Shown piece by piece: positions 8,453-14,452 of a DNA stretch of 39,528 nt. The position numbers and the translations under genes are program-made. Position 1 is the first letter of the stretch. Every line of letters starts with the position of its first letter. Where the stretch lies: positions 1 through 39,528 of the forward strand of contig JBFWQM010000017.1 of the NCBI GenBank assembly GCA_050249455.1. The letters run 5' to 3'. The stretch comes from JBFWQM01 sp050249455. GTDB taxonomy: Bacteria; Pseudomonadota; Alphaproteobacteria; MPNO01; VGEU01. A model generated the notes under the pieces. That model was given only the letters and a program-made list of their open reading frames with translations, had not been told where the DNA came from and made no database searches.

Positions 8453-8931
8453 CACCGCCCCCGCATTTCTGCCGCCGCTGCGCGCACCGCCTTGACGATG
8501 TTGGCGTAGCCAGTGCAGCGGCATAGGTTGGACGACAGCACTTCCATCAGCCCGTCGTCGTCGATGTCGGGCTCCTTCTCCAGCACGCCGACCACCAGCA
8601 TCAGGAAGCCGGGGGTGCAGAAGCCGCACTGCAGCGCATGGTGCTCGGTGAACGCCTTCTGCAGCGGATGCAGGGTCTTGCCGTCGGCAAGGCCCTCGAC
8701 GGTGCGCACCGGACGGCCGTCGGCCTGAACCGCGAACATCAGGCACGAGCGCACCGGCGCGCCGTCGACGATGACGGTGCAGGCGCCGCAGATGCCGTGC
8801 TCGCATCCCGTGTGCGTGCCGGTCAGGCCGCAGTCGTCGCGCAGCGTGTCCGCCAGCGTCCGCCGCGGGTCGATGGTCACCGCATGGCGGCGCCCGTTGA
8901 CGTTGAGCGTGATCGACACCTTCTCGGTCAT
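8452..8931 (-). CDS. 2Fe-2S subunit of molybdenum hydroxylase (CoxS family)
   Basis: The small iron-sulfur subunit has 159 residues. The plant-type cluster is bound by Cys43, Cys48, Cys51 and Cys63 (T-G-C-E-H-G-I-C-G-A-C and R-S-C-L). The second all-helical cluster is bound by Cys102, Cys105, Cys137 and Cys139 (Q-C-G-F-C-T-P-G and N-L-C-R-C-T-G-Y). All eight ligands are present and length is normal. It relays electrons from the Mo centre to the FAD subunit. The ATG at 8931 overlaps the stop of the FAD gene by 4 nt (ATGA), and its own stop overlaps the start of the large subunit by 1 nt, so the three are translationally coupled. An in-frame upstream extension exists but has shadow-like composition. 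Confidence 0.93.
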   Translation of the reverse strand: MTEKVSITLNVNGRRHAVTIDPRRTLADTLRDDCGLTGTHTGCEHGICGACTVIVDGAPVRSCLMFAVQADGRPVRTVEGLADGKTLHPLQKAFTEHHALQCGFCTPGFLMLVVGVLEKEPDIDDDGLMEVLSSNLCRCTGYANIVKAVRAAAAEMRGR

Positions 8932-9782
8932 GCGGCCTCTTCCAGCGCGCGGCGGGTCAGCGTCCGGACGAGGTCGCGCCGGTAGCCGGCCGTCGTCTGG
9001 GTGTCCTCCATCGGGTCGACCGCGTCGGCGGCGGCGTCGGCGGCGGCGCGGAACGCCGCCTCGCCCGGCGCGCGCCCGTTGAGCGCCGACTCGGCGGCGG
9101 CGATGCGGCGCGGTCGCTCCTCGGCGCCGCCGATGCCGATGCGGGCGTCGGCGATGGCGCCGTTTGCGACCCGGTAGGTCGCCACCGCCATGGCGTAGGC
9201 GAAGTCGCCGGCGCGGCGGTTGAATTCCTGGAACCCGGTTCGGGTCCCGGCGGGCAGGATCGGCAACCGCGCTTCCACCAGCAGCTCGTCGGCCGCCAGC
9301 GTCGTCGCGAGCGCCCCGGCGAAGAAGTCGGCGGCGGCGATCCGGCGCGTCCCGCCGGCGCTCCGCACCGTCATCTCGGCGTCCAGCGCGGCGGCGACGC
9401 AGCACCACTCGGACGCCGGGTCGGCGTGAGCCAGGCTGCCGCAGAAGGTGCCGCGCTGGCGGATCGGGTAGTGGGCGATGTGGTGCACCACCGCGGCCAG
9501 CAGCCGCCCGGTCGGTCCCGGCTCCACCGGCTTGTGGAAGGCGGCGTGGCGCACCAGGGCGCCGATGGCGAGCCGGTCGCCCTCGACGGCCAGCCGGTCG
9601 AGACCGGCGACGCCGTTGATGTCCACCAGGTGCGCCGGCCGCGCCAGCCGGAAGGCCATCGTCGGCACCAGGCTCTGGCCGCCGGCGAGCACCCGCCCGT
9701 CCTGCGGCGCCACCTCGGCGAGGAGCGCGACCGCCTCCTCTACCGACTTCGGCGCGTGGTAGCGGAACGGCGCCGGTTTCAT
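8928..9782 (-). CDS. FAD-binding subunit of molybdenum hydroxylase (CoxM family)
   Basis: The flavoprotein has 284 residues. The FAD-binding sequence A-G-G-Q-S-L-V-P-T-M is at 33-42, and the second motif reads R-G-T-F-C-G-S-L-A-H-A-D-P-A-S-E-W, where the family usually has T-x-G-G-S-L. It would hand electrons from the iron-sulfur subunit to a soluble or quinone acceptor. I placed the start at ATG 9782 (M-K-P-A-P-F-R-Y-H-A-P); a longer reading to 9833 would run through the promoter-like AT-rich segment. It is first in the three-subunit run, with the promoter and operator-like palindrome at 9791-9833 directly ahead of it. Confidence 0.92.
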   Translation of the reverse strand: MKPAPFRYHAPKSVEEAVALLAEVAPQDGRVLAGGQSLVPTMAFRLARPAHLVDINGVAGLDRLAVEGDRLAIGALVRHAAFHKPVEPGPTGRLLAAVVHHIAHYPIRQRGTFCGSLAHADPASEWCCVAAALDAEMTVRSAGGTRRIAAADFFAGALATTLAADELLVEARLPILPAGTRTGFQEFNRRAGDFAYAMAVATYRVANGAIADARIGIGGAEERPRRIAAAESALNGRAPGEAAFRAAADAAADAVDPMEDTQTTAGYRRDLVRTLTRRALEEAA

Positions 9783-9790
9783 GTCATCTG

Positions 9791-9833
9791 TCCCATAAAT
9801 GGGAAAATTATAGAAATTTGCACGGGCGCACAA
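9791..9833 (-). promoter_or_regulatory. Sigma-70-like promoter with operator-like palindrome ahead of the Mo hydroxylase genes
   Basis: On the reverse strand a perfect TATAAT lies at 9812-9807, preceded by TTGTGC at 9833-9828 with a 15-nt spacer. The expected start of transcription falls within TCCCATAAATGGGA (9791-9804), a palindrome with 6-bp arms and a 2-nt centre. This 60-nt stretch is conspicuously AT-rich in a GC-rich genome. The arrangement suggests a repressible promoter for the hydroxylase subunits separate from the upstream lyase. The cognate regulator is unknown; the XRE protein at 1355-2158 is one candidate only by proximity. Confidence 0.55.
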
Positions 9834-9842
9834 TCGCTCCTG

Positions 9843-11192
9843 TCAGGCCCGCACGCGCGCCAGGACGCGGTCGACCATGACGCCGGACTGACCCAGATAG
9901 TTGGCCGGGTCGCACATCTTGGCCAGCGCGCCGCGGTCGAGGTGCCGATTGATCTCCGGGTGCTCGGCGAGCAGGTCGAGCAAGGGGCGGTCCTGCTTAA
10001 GCGACTCACGGCAGATGTCGTAGACGAGGTCGTGGGCGTATTCGCGCCCGATATACGGGCCGAGGCCCATCATCACCGCCTCCGACACCACCAGCCCCTT
10101 GGTGATGTCGAGGTTGGCGCGCATGCGGTCGGCGTCTACCTCGAGGCCGGCGAGGATGAACTTGGCTTGCTTCAGCGCGCCGGCGGTCAGGCAGAACGCT
10201 TCCGGCAGCACGATCCACTCGATCTCCCACGGGCCGGTCGAGCGCTCGTGATCGGCGACCATCGCATCCATCAGCGCGGCGGCGTGCTGGCGCACCACCG
10301 AGATCGCGCCGTGGATGTAGCAGCACGAGATCGGGTTGCGCTTCTGCGGCATGGTGCTGGACGAGCCGCGGCCGGGGGCGAACGGCTCGTAGACCTCCGC
10401 CACCTCGGTCTGCATCATCAGCTTGACGTCCATCGACAGCTTGCCCAGCGTGCCGCCAACCATGCCGAGGAAGCAGCCGACCTCGGCGATGCAGTCCCGC
10501 ACGGTGTGCCAGGCGATCGCCGGCTGGGCGAGGCCGAGCTCGGCCATCACGCCTTCCTGGGTCTCCATCGCGCCCGATTCGAGCGAGGCCAAGGTGCCGA
10601 CCGCGCCGCCGAACTCGCCCGCCAGCACGCGCGGCCGAAGCTGCGCCAGCCGCTCGCGGTGGCGCTCCACCGCGGCCAGCAGGCACGCCATCTTGTAGCC
10701 GAAGGTCAGCGGGATCGCCTGCTGCAGGTTGCTGCGCCCCGCCATCGGCGTGTCGCGGTGGCGCTTCGCCAGCGACGCCATCGACGCGGAGATTTCCTTC
10801 AGGTCGGCCTCGACGAGGTGGAGCGCCTCGCGGATCTGCAGGATGGTGGCGGTGTCCGTGATGTCCTGGGTCGTCGCGCCCCAGTGGCAGTATTCGCCCA
10901 GCTTGTCGCGGCAGGCGGCGTTGAGCTGCGACACGACGCCGAGCACCGGATAGCCGATCCGCTCGGTGGTCGCCTTCAGCTTCTTCATGTCGATCTTGTC
11001 GACCGTGCAGTTGCGCACGATCTCGTCCGCCGCTTCGGCCGGGATGATGCCGAGCCGGCCCTGCACCTTGGCGAGCGCGGCCTCGAAGTCGAGGTATTTC
11101 TGCGTCCGGTTCTCGTCCGACCACACCCGCCGCATCGCCTCGGTCGAGAAGATGTCGCCGAAGATGCCCGAGTCGATGATCGTCGCGCCCAT
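9843..11192 (-). CDS. Fumarase/aspartase-superfamily lyase (adenylosuccinate lyase / 3-carboxymuconate cycloisomerase type)
   Basis: The protein of 449 residues carries the superfamily signature G-S-S-S-T-M-P-Q-K-R-N-P around 276-287 and the conserved H-W-G-A-T-T-Q-D at 103-110. The block G-R-S-N-L-Q-Q-A-I-P-L-T-F-G resembles the PcaB-like branch (3-carboxy-cis,cis-muconate cycloisomerase) as well as PurB relatives. Members catalyse trans-elimination releasing fumarate, or the related cycloisomerisation. Placement immediately upstream of molybdenum hydroxylase genes and in the same direction favours a catabolic role rather than purine synthesis. The start ATG 11192 has an AGGGAG sequence about 8 nt upstream. 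The exact reaction cannot be fixed from sequence. Confidence 0.8.
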   Translation of the reverse strand: MGATIIDSGIFGDIFSTEAMRRVWSDENRTQKYLDFEAALAKVQGRLGIIPAEAADEIVRNCTVDKIDMKKLKATTERIGYPVLGVVSQLNAACRDKLGEYCHWGATTQDITDTATILQIREALHLVEADLKEISASMASLAKRHRDTPMAGRSNLQQAIPLTFGYKMACLLAAVERHRERLAQLRPRVLAGEFGGAVGTLASLESGAMETQEGVMAELGLAQPAIAWHTVRDCIAEVGCFLGMVGGTLGKLSMDVKLMMQTEVAEVYEPFAPGRGSSSTMPQKRNPISCCYIHGAISVVRQHAAALMDAMVADHERSTGPWEIEWIVLPEAFCLTAGALKQAKFILAGLEVDADRMRANLDITKGLVVSEAVMMGLGPYIGREYAHDLVYDICRESLKQDRPLLDLLAEHPEINRHLDRGALAKMCDPANYLGQSGVMVDRVLARVRA

Positions 11193-11281
11193 GTGCCCGT
11201 CTCCCTGTCGCAAATCGCGGGGGGAGGGTAGTGGACGCAAGACTGCCGCGCCAGGGGCGACGGCCGACGGCGCAAACGAAA

Positions 11282-11306
11282 CGGGGCGGGTCATCGACCC
11301 GCCCCG
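11282..11306 (-). terminator. Rho-independent-type terminator of the membrane-protein operon
   Basis: An 11-bp perfect stem (CGGGGCGGGTC paired with GACCCGCCCCG) with a 3-nt loop is followed, on the reverse strand, by TTTCGTTT. It lies 24 nt beyond the stop of the membrane protein gene. The stem core resembles the REP-like palindromes elsewhere in the window. Confidence 0.6.
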
Positions 11307-11329
11307 CGTCGCGTGCATGCGGCCCCGTG

Positions 11330-12319
11330 CTATTCCGCCGGAACCGACGGACTGCGGCGGGTGCGGATCATCGCGCTGAAGTCGGTGCCTTCGTCGCGGT
11401 GGGTGCCGCCCAGGCGGGCCGCCCACCACGCCGCCGCGGCGCCGACCAGGAGCGACGCGGCGCTCAGGAACGCGACCAGGATGGCGGCCTTGCGCGCCTG
11501 GTCGGCCGCCTCGCGCGCCTTCTCTTCCGCGGCTTGGGCGGTCGCCCGCGCCTGAGCGATCACCTCGTTCACGCGCGCTTCCGCCTCCGGCTGGCTCAGC
11601 CCGGTGCGGGCGCTGACGATGCGCGCCAGATAGGCGCGGTCTTCCTGCGGGATCGAGCCGCTCGCCGCGCCGGCGGCGAGGATGCGCACCGATTCCTGCC
11701 GCGACGCCGCGGTGTCGCCCGGCGCCGGCTGCGCGTCGGACCGGAACATCAGGTCGACGGTGTAGCCGAACGGATCCGCCGGGCTGCTTTGCGCGGCCTG
11801 TCCGGACGGCCCGCTCTGCCCGCTTGCTGCCGCTGCGGCGCCGCCGGCTGCCGTCATCGCACCGGCGGCGATTCCGCTCGCCGCCGTCGCCGCGACCTCG
11901 GCGCCGGTGCGCGCCGCGCCGGCGATGGTGGAGGCCGCCAGCAGCATCGCCGCCAGCGCGCCGATGCCCCACACCACGAGGCCGTGCAGGCCGTCGCGCA
12001 TGTCAGCCTCGTGCGGCGTCCCTTCGAACAGCCGCCGGCGCAGCCGGCCGGTGACATAGCCGCCGGCGGCGAAGCTCGACACCTGCACCCACAGGAGCCA
12101 CAGCGCGCTGACGACGGCGATGGCGGTCAGCGACGCGCCTTCGCCGCGGTGAGGCGAGGTGAGCGTCAGCCCGATGGCGGCGCCGAACGCCAGCATCAGG
12201 AACGACAGCGCGGCGGCGAACACGGCCCCCGCGAAGATCGCGCCCCAATCGACATAGGACGCGTCGCCGGCCGCGGCGGTGCGCCGCGGCACGTCGACCG
12301 GCGCTGCGGGGCTCGCCAT
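11330..12319 (-). CDS. Stress-associated multi-pass membrane protein of unknown function
   Basis: The protein of 329 residues opens with a short cytoplasmic head and then W-G-A-I-F-A-G-A-V-F-A-A-A-L-S-F-L, the first of about three N-terminal hydrophobic segments (residues 22-48, 68-90 and 119-140). A long Ala/Gly/Ser linker follows, then a helical, charged stretch (A-E-E-K-A-R-E-A-A-D-Q-A-R-K) that looks like a coiled coil, and one last transmembrane segment near the C-terminus (V-G-A-A-A-A-W-W-A-A-R-L). The V-D-W-G-A-I-F-A-G start resembles uncharacterised alphaproteobacterial membrane proteins. It is translationally coupled to a 24-residue membrane peptide (1-nt overlap) and shares that gene's EcfG-type promoter, so an envelope stress function is inferred. 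No enzyme motif is seen. Confidence 0.75.
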   Translation of the reverse strand: MASPAAPVDVPRRTAAAGDASYVDWGAIFAGAVFAAALSFLMLAFGAAIGLTLTSPHRGEGASLTAIAVVSALWLLWVQVSSFAAGGYVTGRLRRRLFEGTPHEADMRDGLHGLVVWGIGALAAMLLAASTIAGAARTGAEVAATAASGIAAGAMTAAGGAAAAASGQSGPSGQAAQSSPADPFGYTVDLMFRSDAQPAPGDTAASRQESVRILAAGAASGSIPQEDRAYLARIVSARTGLSQPEAEARVNEVIAQARATAQAAEEKAREAADQARKAAILVAFLSAASLLVGAAAAWWAARLGGTHRDEGTDFSAMIRTRRSPSVPAE

Positions 12320-12393
12320 CACCGCAGCCCGAAGAACGAGAGGATCGCCATGATCACGACGATCAGGCCGATCAGATAAATGATGCCGTCCAT
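12319..12393 (-). CDS. 24-residue single-span membrane peptide
   Basis: The reverse strand encodes M-D-G-I-I-Y-L-I-G-L-I-V-V-I-M-A-I-L-S-F then F-G-L-R and TGA, that is, one transmembrane helix ending in a single arginine. The ATG at 12393 has a GGAGG ribosome binding site at a good distance. Its TGA overlaps the ATG of the downstream membrane protein by one base (TGATG), which argues for real translation. It sits 38 nt after a strong EcfG-type promoter, so it is the first gene of that operon. The peptide probably stays in the inner membrane, perhaps as a partner of the following protein; function is unknown. Confidence 0.75.
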   Translation of the reverse strand: MDGIIYLIGLIVVIMAILSFFGLR

Positions 12394-12430
12394 TGCGAAA
12401 CCTCCACGCGGGGTTTGGTTGCGGGCACGA

Positions 12431-12455
12431 AACGTCGCGCCGCGCTAACGGTTCC
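12431..12455 (-). promoter_or_regulatory. EcfG-type (general stress) promoter for the small membrane peptide operon
   Basis: On the reverse strand GGAAC (12455-12451) is followed after exactly 16 nt by CGTT (12434-12431), matching the alphaproteobacterial EcfG consensus. The ATG of the first gene is about 38 nt downstream. Confidence 0.75.
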
Positions 12456-12468
12456 GCAGGCTGCAACC

Positions 12469-12493
12469 GGAACCCGACGCCGCCCGGAAGGTT
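12469..12493 (+). promoter_or_regulatory. EcfG-type promoter for csbD
   Basis: GGAAC at 12469-12473 is followed after 16 nt by GGTT at 12490-12493, one mismatch from the CGTT element. The csbD start codon is 38 nt downstream, mirroring the spacing of the divergent promoter on the other strand. Confidence 0.55.
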
Positions 12494-12530
12494 ACGGATG
12501 CATCTCTTCCAACAAAGGGTGGAACTCGCA

Positions 12531-12734
12531 ATGGACTGGAACCGGGTCGAAGGCAACTGGAAGCAGGTTCGCGGCAAGATCCAGGAGAAGTGGGGCAAGC
12601 TGACGAACGACGACCTCGATCAGATCGAGGGGAAGCGCGACCAGCTCGAAGGCAAGATCCAGGAGCGCTACGGCGTCGCCAAGGACGAGGTCAAGAAGGA
12701 CGTCGATAGCTGGTACAACCAGCAGAAGTGGTAG
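12531..12734 (+). CDS. CsbD-family stress protein
   Basis: A small hydrophilic protein of 67 residues begins M-D-W-N-R-V-E-G-N-W-K-Q-V-R-G-K, with the repeated G-N-W-K-x-x-x-G-K-I-x-E-K-W-G-K-L and I-E-G-K-R-D-Q-L-E-G-K-I-Q-E-R-Y-G blocks that define the CsbD-like family. CsbD genes are classic general-stress genes (sigma-B dependent in Bacillus, EcfG dependent in alphaproteobacteria), and the molecular role of the protein is not established. The upstream EcfG-like promoter and the divergent stress operon fit this. I chose ATG 12531 because the family always starts at this M-x-W; the upstream in-frame ATGs give non-family sequence. Confidence 0.93.
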   Translation: MDWNRVEGNWKQVRGKIQEKWGKLTNDDLDQIEGKRDQLEGKIQERYGVAKDEVKKDVDSWYNQQKW

Positions 12735-12757
12735 CTCCCCCTGCCTGACCGACACGA

Positions 12758-12782
12758 AAGCCCCGGCCTCGCGCCGGGGCTT
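12758..12782 (+). terminator. Intrinsic terminator after csbD
   Basis: A perfect 10-bp stem (AAGCCCCGGC / GCCGGGGCTT) with a 5-nt loop starts 23 nt after the csbD stop. The downstream tract is T-containing (CTCGTTTCG) rather than a clean U-run. Confidence 0.7.
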
Positions 12783-12837
12783 CTCGTTTCGCGCGGCTGC
12801 ACCTACTCTCGCGCCCAGGGAAAAAAGGGCGACGGTC

Positions 12838-14445
12838 GTGGCGGCAGGACGGGAGTGGTGGCGCGGCGCGGTGATCTACCAGATCTATCCGCGCAGCTTC
12901 CAGGACAGCGACGGCGACGGGGTCGGCGACCTGCCCGGCATCCTCGCGCGGCTCGACCACGTCGCGTCGCTCGGCGCCGACGCGATCTGGCTGTCGCCGT
13001 TCTTCGCCTCGCCGCAGCGCGATTTCGGCTACGACGTCAGCGACTACTGCGCGGTCGATCCGCTGTTCGGCACGCTCGCGGATTTCGACCGGCTGGTCGC
13101 GCGCGCCCACGCCCTCGGCCTCAAGATCGTCGTCGACATGGTGTGGAGCCACACCTCCGACGCGCATCCGTGGTTCGAGGACAGCCGCGCGGCGCGCGAC
13201 GGAGAGTGCGCGGACTGGTACGTGTGGGCAGACCCGCTGGGCGACGGCCGGCCGCCGAACAACTGGCTGTCGGTTTTCGGCGGCGGCGCCTGGACGTGGG
13301 AGCCGCGGCGCCGGCAGTACTACCTGCACCACTTCCTGGCGAGCCAGCCCAAGCTCAACCTGCGCAGCGAGGTGGTGTGCGCCGCGCTGTTCGACGCGGC
13401 GCGGTTCTGGATCGACCGCGGAGTCGACGGCTTCCGGCTCGATGCGGTGGACTTCATGTTCCACGACGCGTCGCTGCGCGACAACCCGCCGATGCCGCCC
13501 GGCGCCGAGCCGCCGACGCGGCCGTTCCGCATGCAGTTCCACCTGCACGACATGATGCAGCCGGAGACGCTGGGATTCCTCGCCCGCCTGCGTCGCTTCC
13601 TCGACGACAAGGGCGACGTCGTCGCGCTGGCCGAGGTATCGAGCGAGGAGGGAGCGTTCGACCGCTGCGGGCTCTATACGCAGATCGACTCCGGCAGCCT
13701 GCACATGGCCTACACCCTCGGGCTGATGAAGCGGCCGTTTGCGTGGGAAAACATCGTCGACCTCGCGGTGGAAGCGGAGCGCGCGGTGCCGCACGGTGCC
13801 CTGTGCTGGATGTTCTCCAACCACGACGTGGAGCGTGCGGTGAGCCGGTGGAGCGGGGGCCGGCCGACGCCGGCCTTTGCCCGGCTCCTGATGGCGCTGC
13901 TGCTCACGCTGCGCGGCGGCGCCTGCGTCTACCAGGGCGAGGAGCTCGGCCTGCCCGAGGCCGAGGTGCCGCGAGAGGCGATGCGCGATCCCTACGGCAT
14001 CGCGTTCTGGCCGACCTTCCGCGGCCGCGACGGGGCGCGCACGCCGATGCCGTGGTCGGGCGCGGCGCCACATGCCGGGTTCACCGCCGGCGCCGCGCCG
14101 TGGCTGCCCGTGCCGGCGCCGCACGCGGCGCTCGCCGTCGACCTCCAGGAGCGGGATCCCGCATCGACGCTCCATGCCTGGCGGCGGTTCCTCGCGTGGC
14201 GGCGCATGCAGCGGGATCTGGTCGAAGGCAACATGCACGTGATCGACCTGCCGCCGCCGGGCCTGGCGCTGCGCCGCGGCGCCATCCTCGCGGTGTTCAA
14301 CCTCGCGGCGGCCCCGCAGCGAATCCCTCTCGATCGGCTGCCGCCGTCGCGCCCGCTCGCCGGCCACGGCTTCGATTCCGCGGTCTCCGACGGCGCGCTC
14401 CGGCTGCCGCCGCACGGCGTCTACTACGGCCGCCTGTCCGCCTAA
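12838..14445 (+). CDS. GH13 alpha-glucosidase / oligo-1,6-glucosidase type enzyme
   Basis: The enzyme of 535 residues is a GH13 family member of the alpha-glucosidase type. The N-terminus W-W-R-G-A-V-I-Y-Q-I-Y-P-R-S-F is diagnostic. Conserved region II gives nucleophile D202 in D-G-F-R-L-D-A-V, region III gives acid E266 in A-L-A-E-V, and region IV gives H329-D330 in F-S-N-H-D. The calcium-loop-like D-S-D-G-D-G-V-G-D is at 23-31. It hydrolyses alpha-glucosidic bonds of short maltodextrins or isomaltosaccharides, probably in the cytoplasm since no signal peptide is visible. The start is GTG 12838 after an AAGGG sequence. It converges on the trehalose operon with only 7 nt between stop codons. 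Substrate preference (trehalose, maltose, isomaltose or sucrose) is not determinable. Confidence 0.88.
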   Translation: MAAGREWWRGAVIYQIYPRSFQDSDGDGVGDLPGILARLDHVASLGADAIWLSPFFASPQRDFGYDVSDYCAVDPLFGTLADFDRLVARAHALGLKIVVDMVWSHTSDAHPWFEDSRAARDGECADWYVWADPLGDGRPPNNWLSVFGGGAWTWEPRRRQYYLHHFLASQPKLNLRSEVVCAALFDAARFWIDRGVDGFRLDAVDFMFHDASLRDNPPMPPGAEPPTRPFRMQFHLHDMMQPETLGFLARLRRFLDDKGDVVALAEVSSEEGAFDRCGLYTQIDSGSLHMAYTLGLMKRPFAWENIVDLAVEAERAVPHGALCWMFSNHDVERAVSRWSGGRPTPAFARLLMALLLTLRGGACVYQGEELGLPEAEVPREAMRDPYGIAFWPTFRGRDGARTPMPWSGAAPHAGFTAGAAPWLPVPAPHAALAVDLQERDPASTLHAWRRFLAWRRMQRDLVEGNMHVIDLPPPGLALRRGAILAVFNLAAAPQRIPLDRLPPSRPLAGHGFDSAVSDGALRLPPHGVYYGRLSA

Positions 14446-14452
14446 CCGGTCC

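Noticed and set aside
9843..11192. Housekeeping adenylosuccinate lyase (purB)
   Set aside because: The superfamily signature is shared, but the Q-Q-A-I-P-L-T-F-G block and the catabolic neighbours fit the carboxymuconate cycloisomerase-like branch at least as well, so no symbol was assigned.
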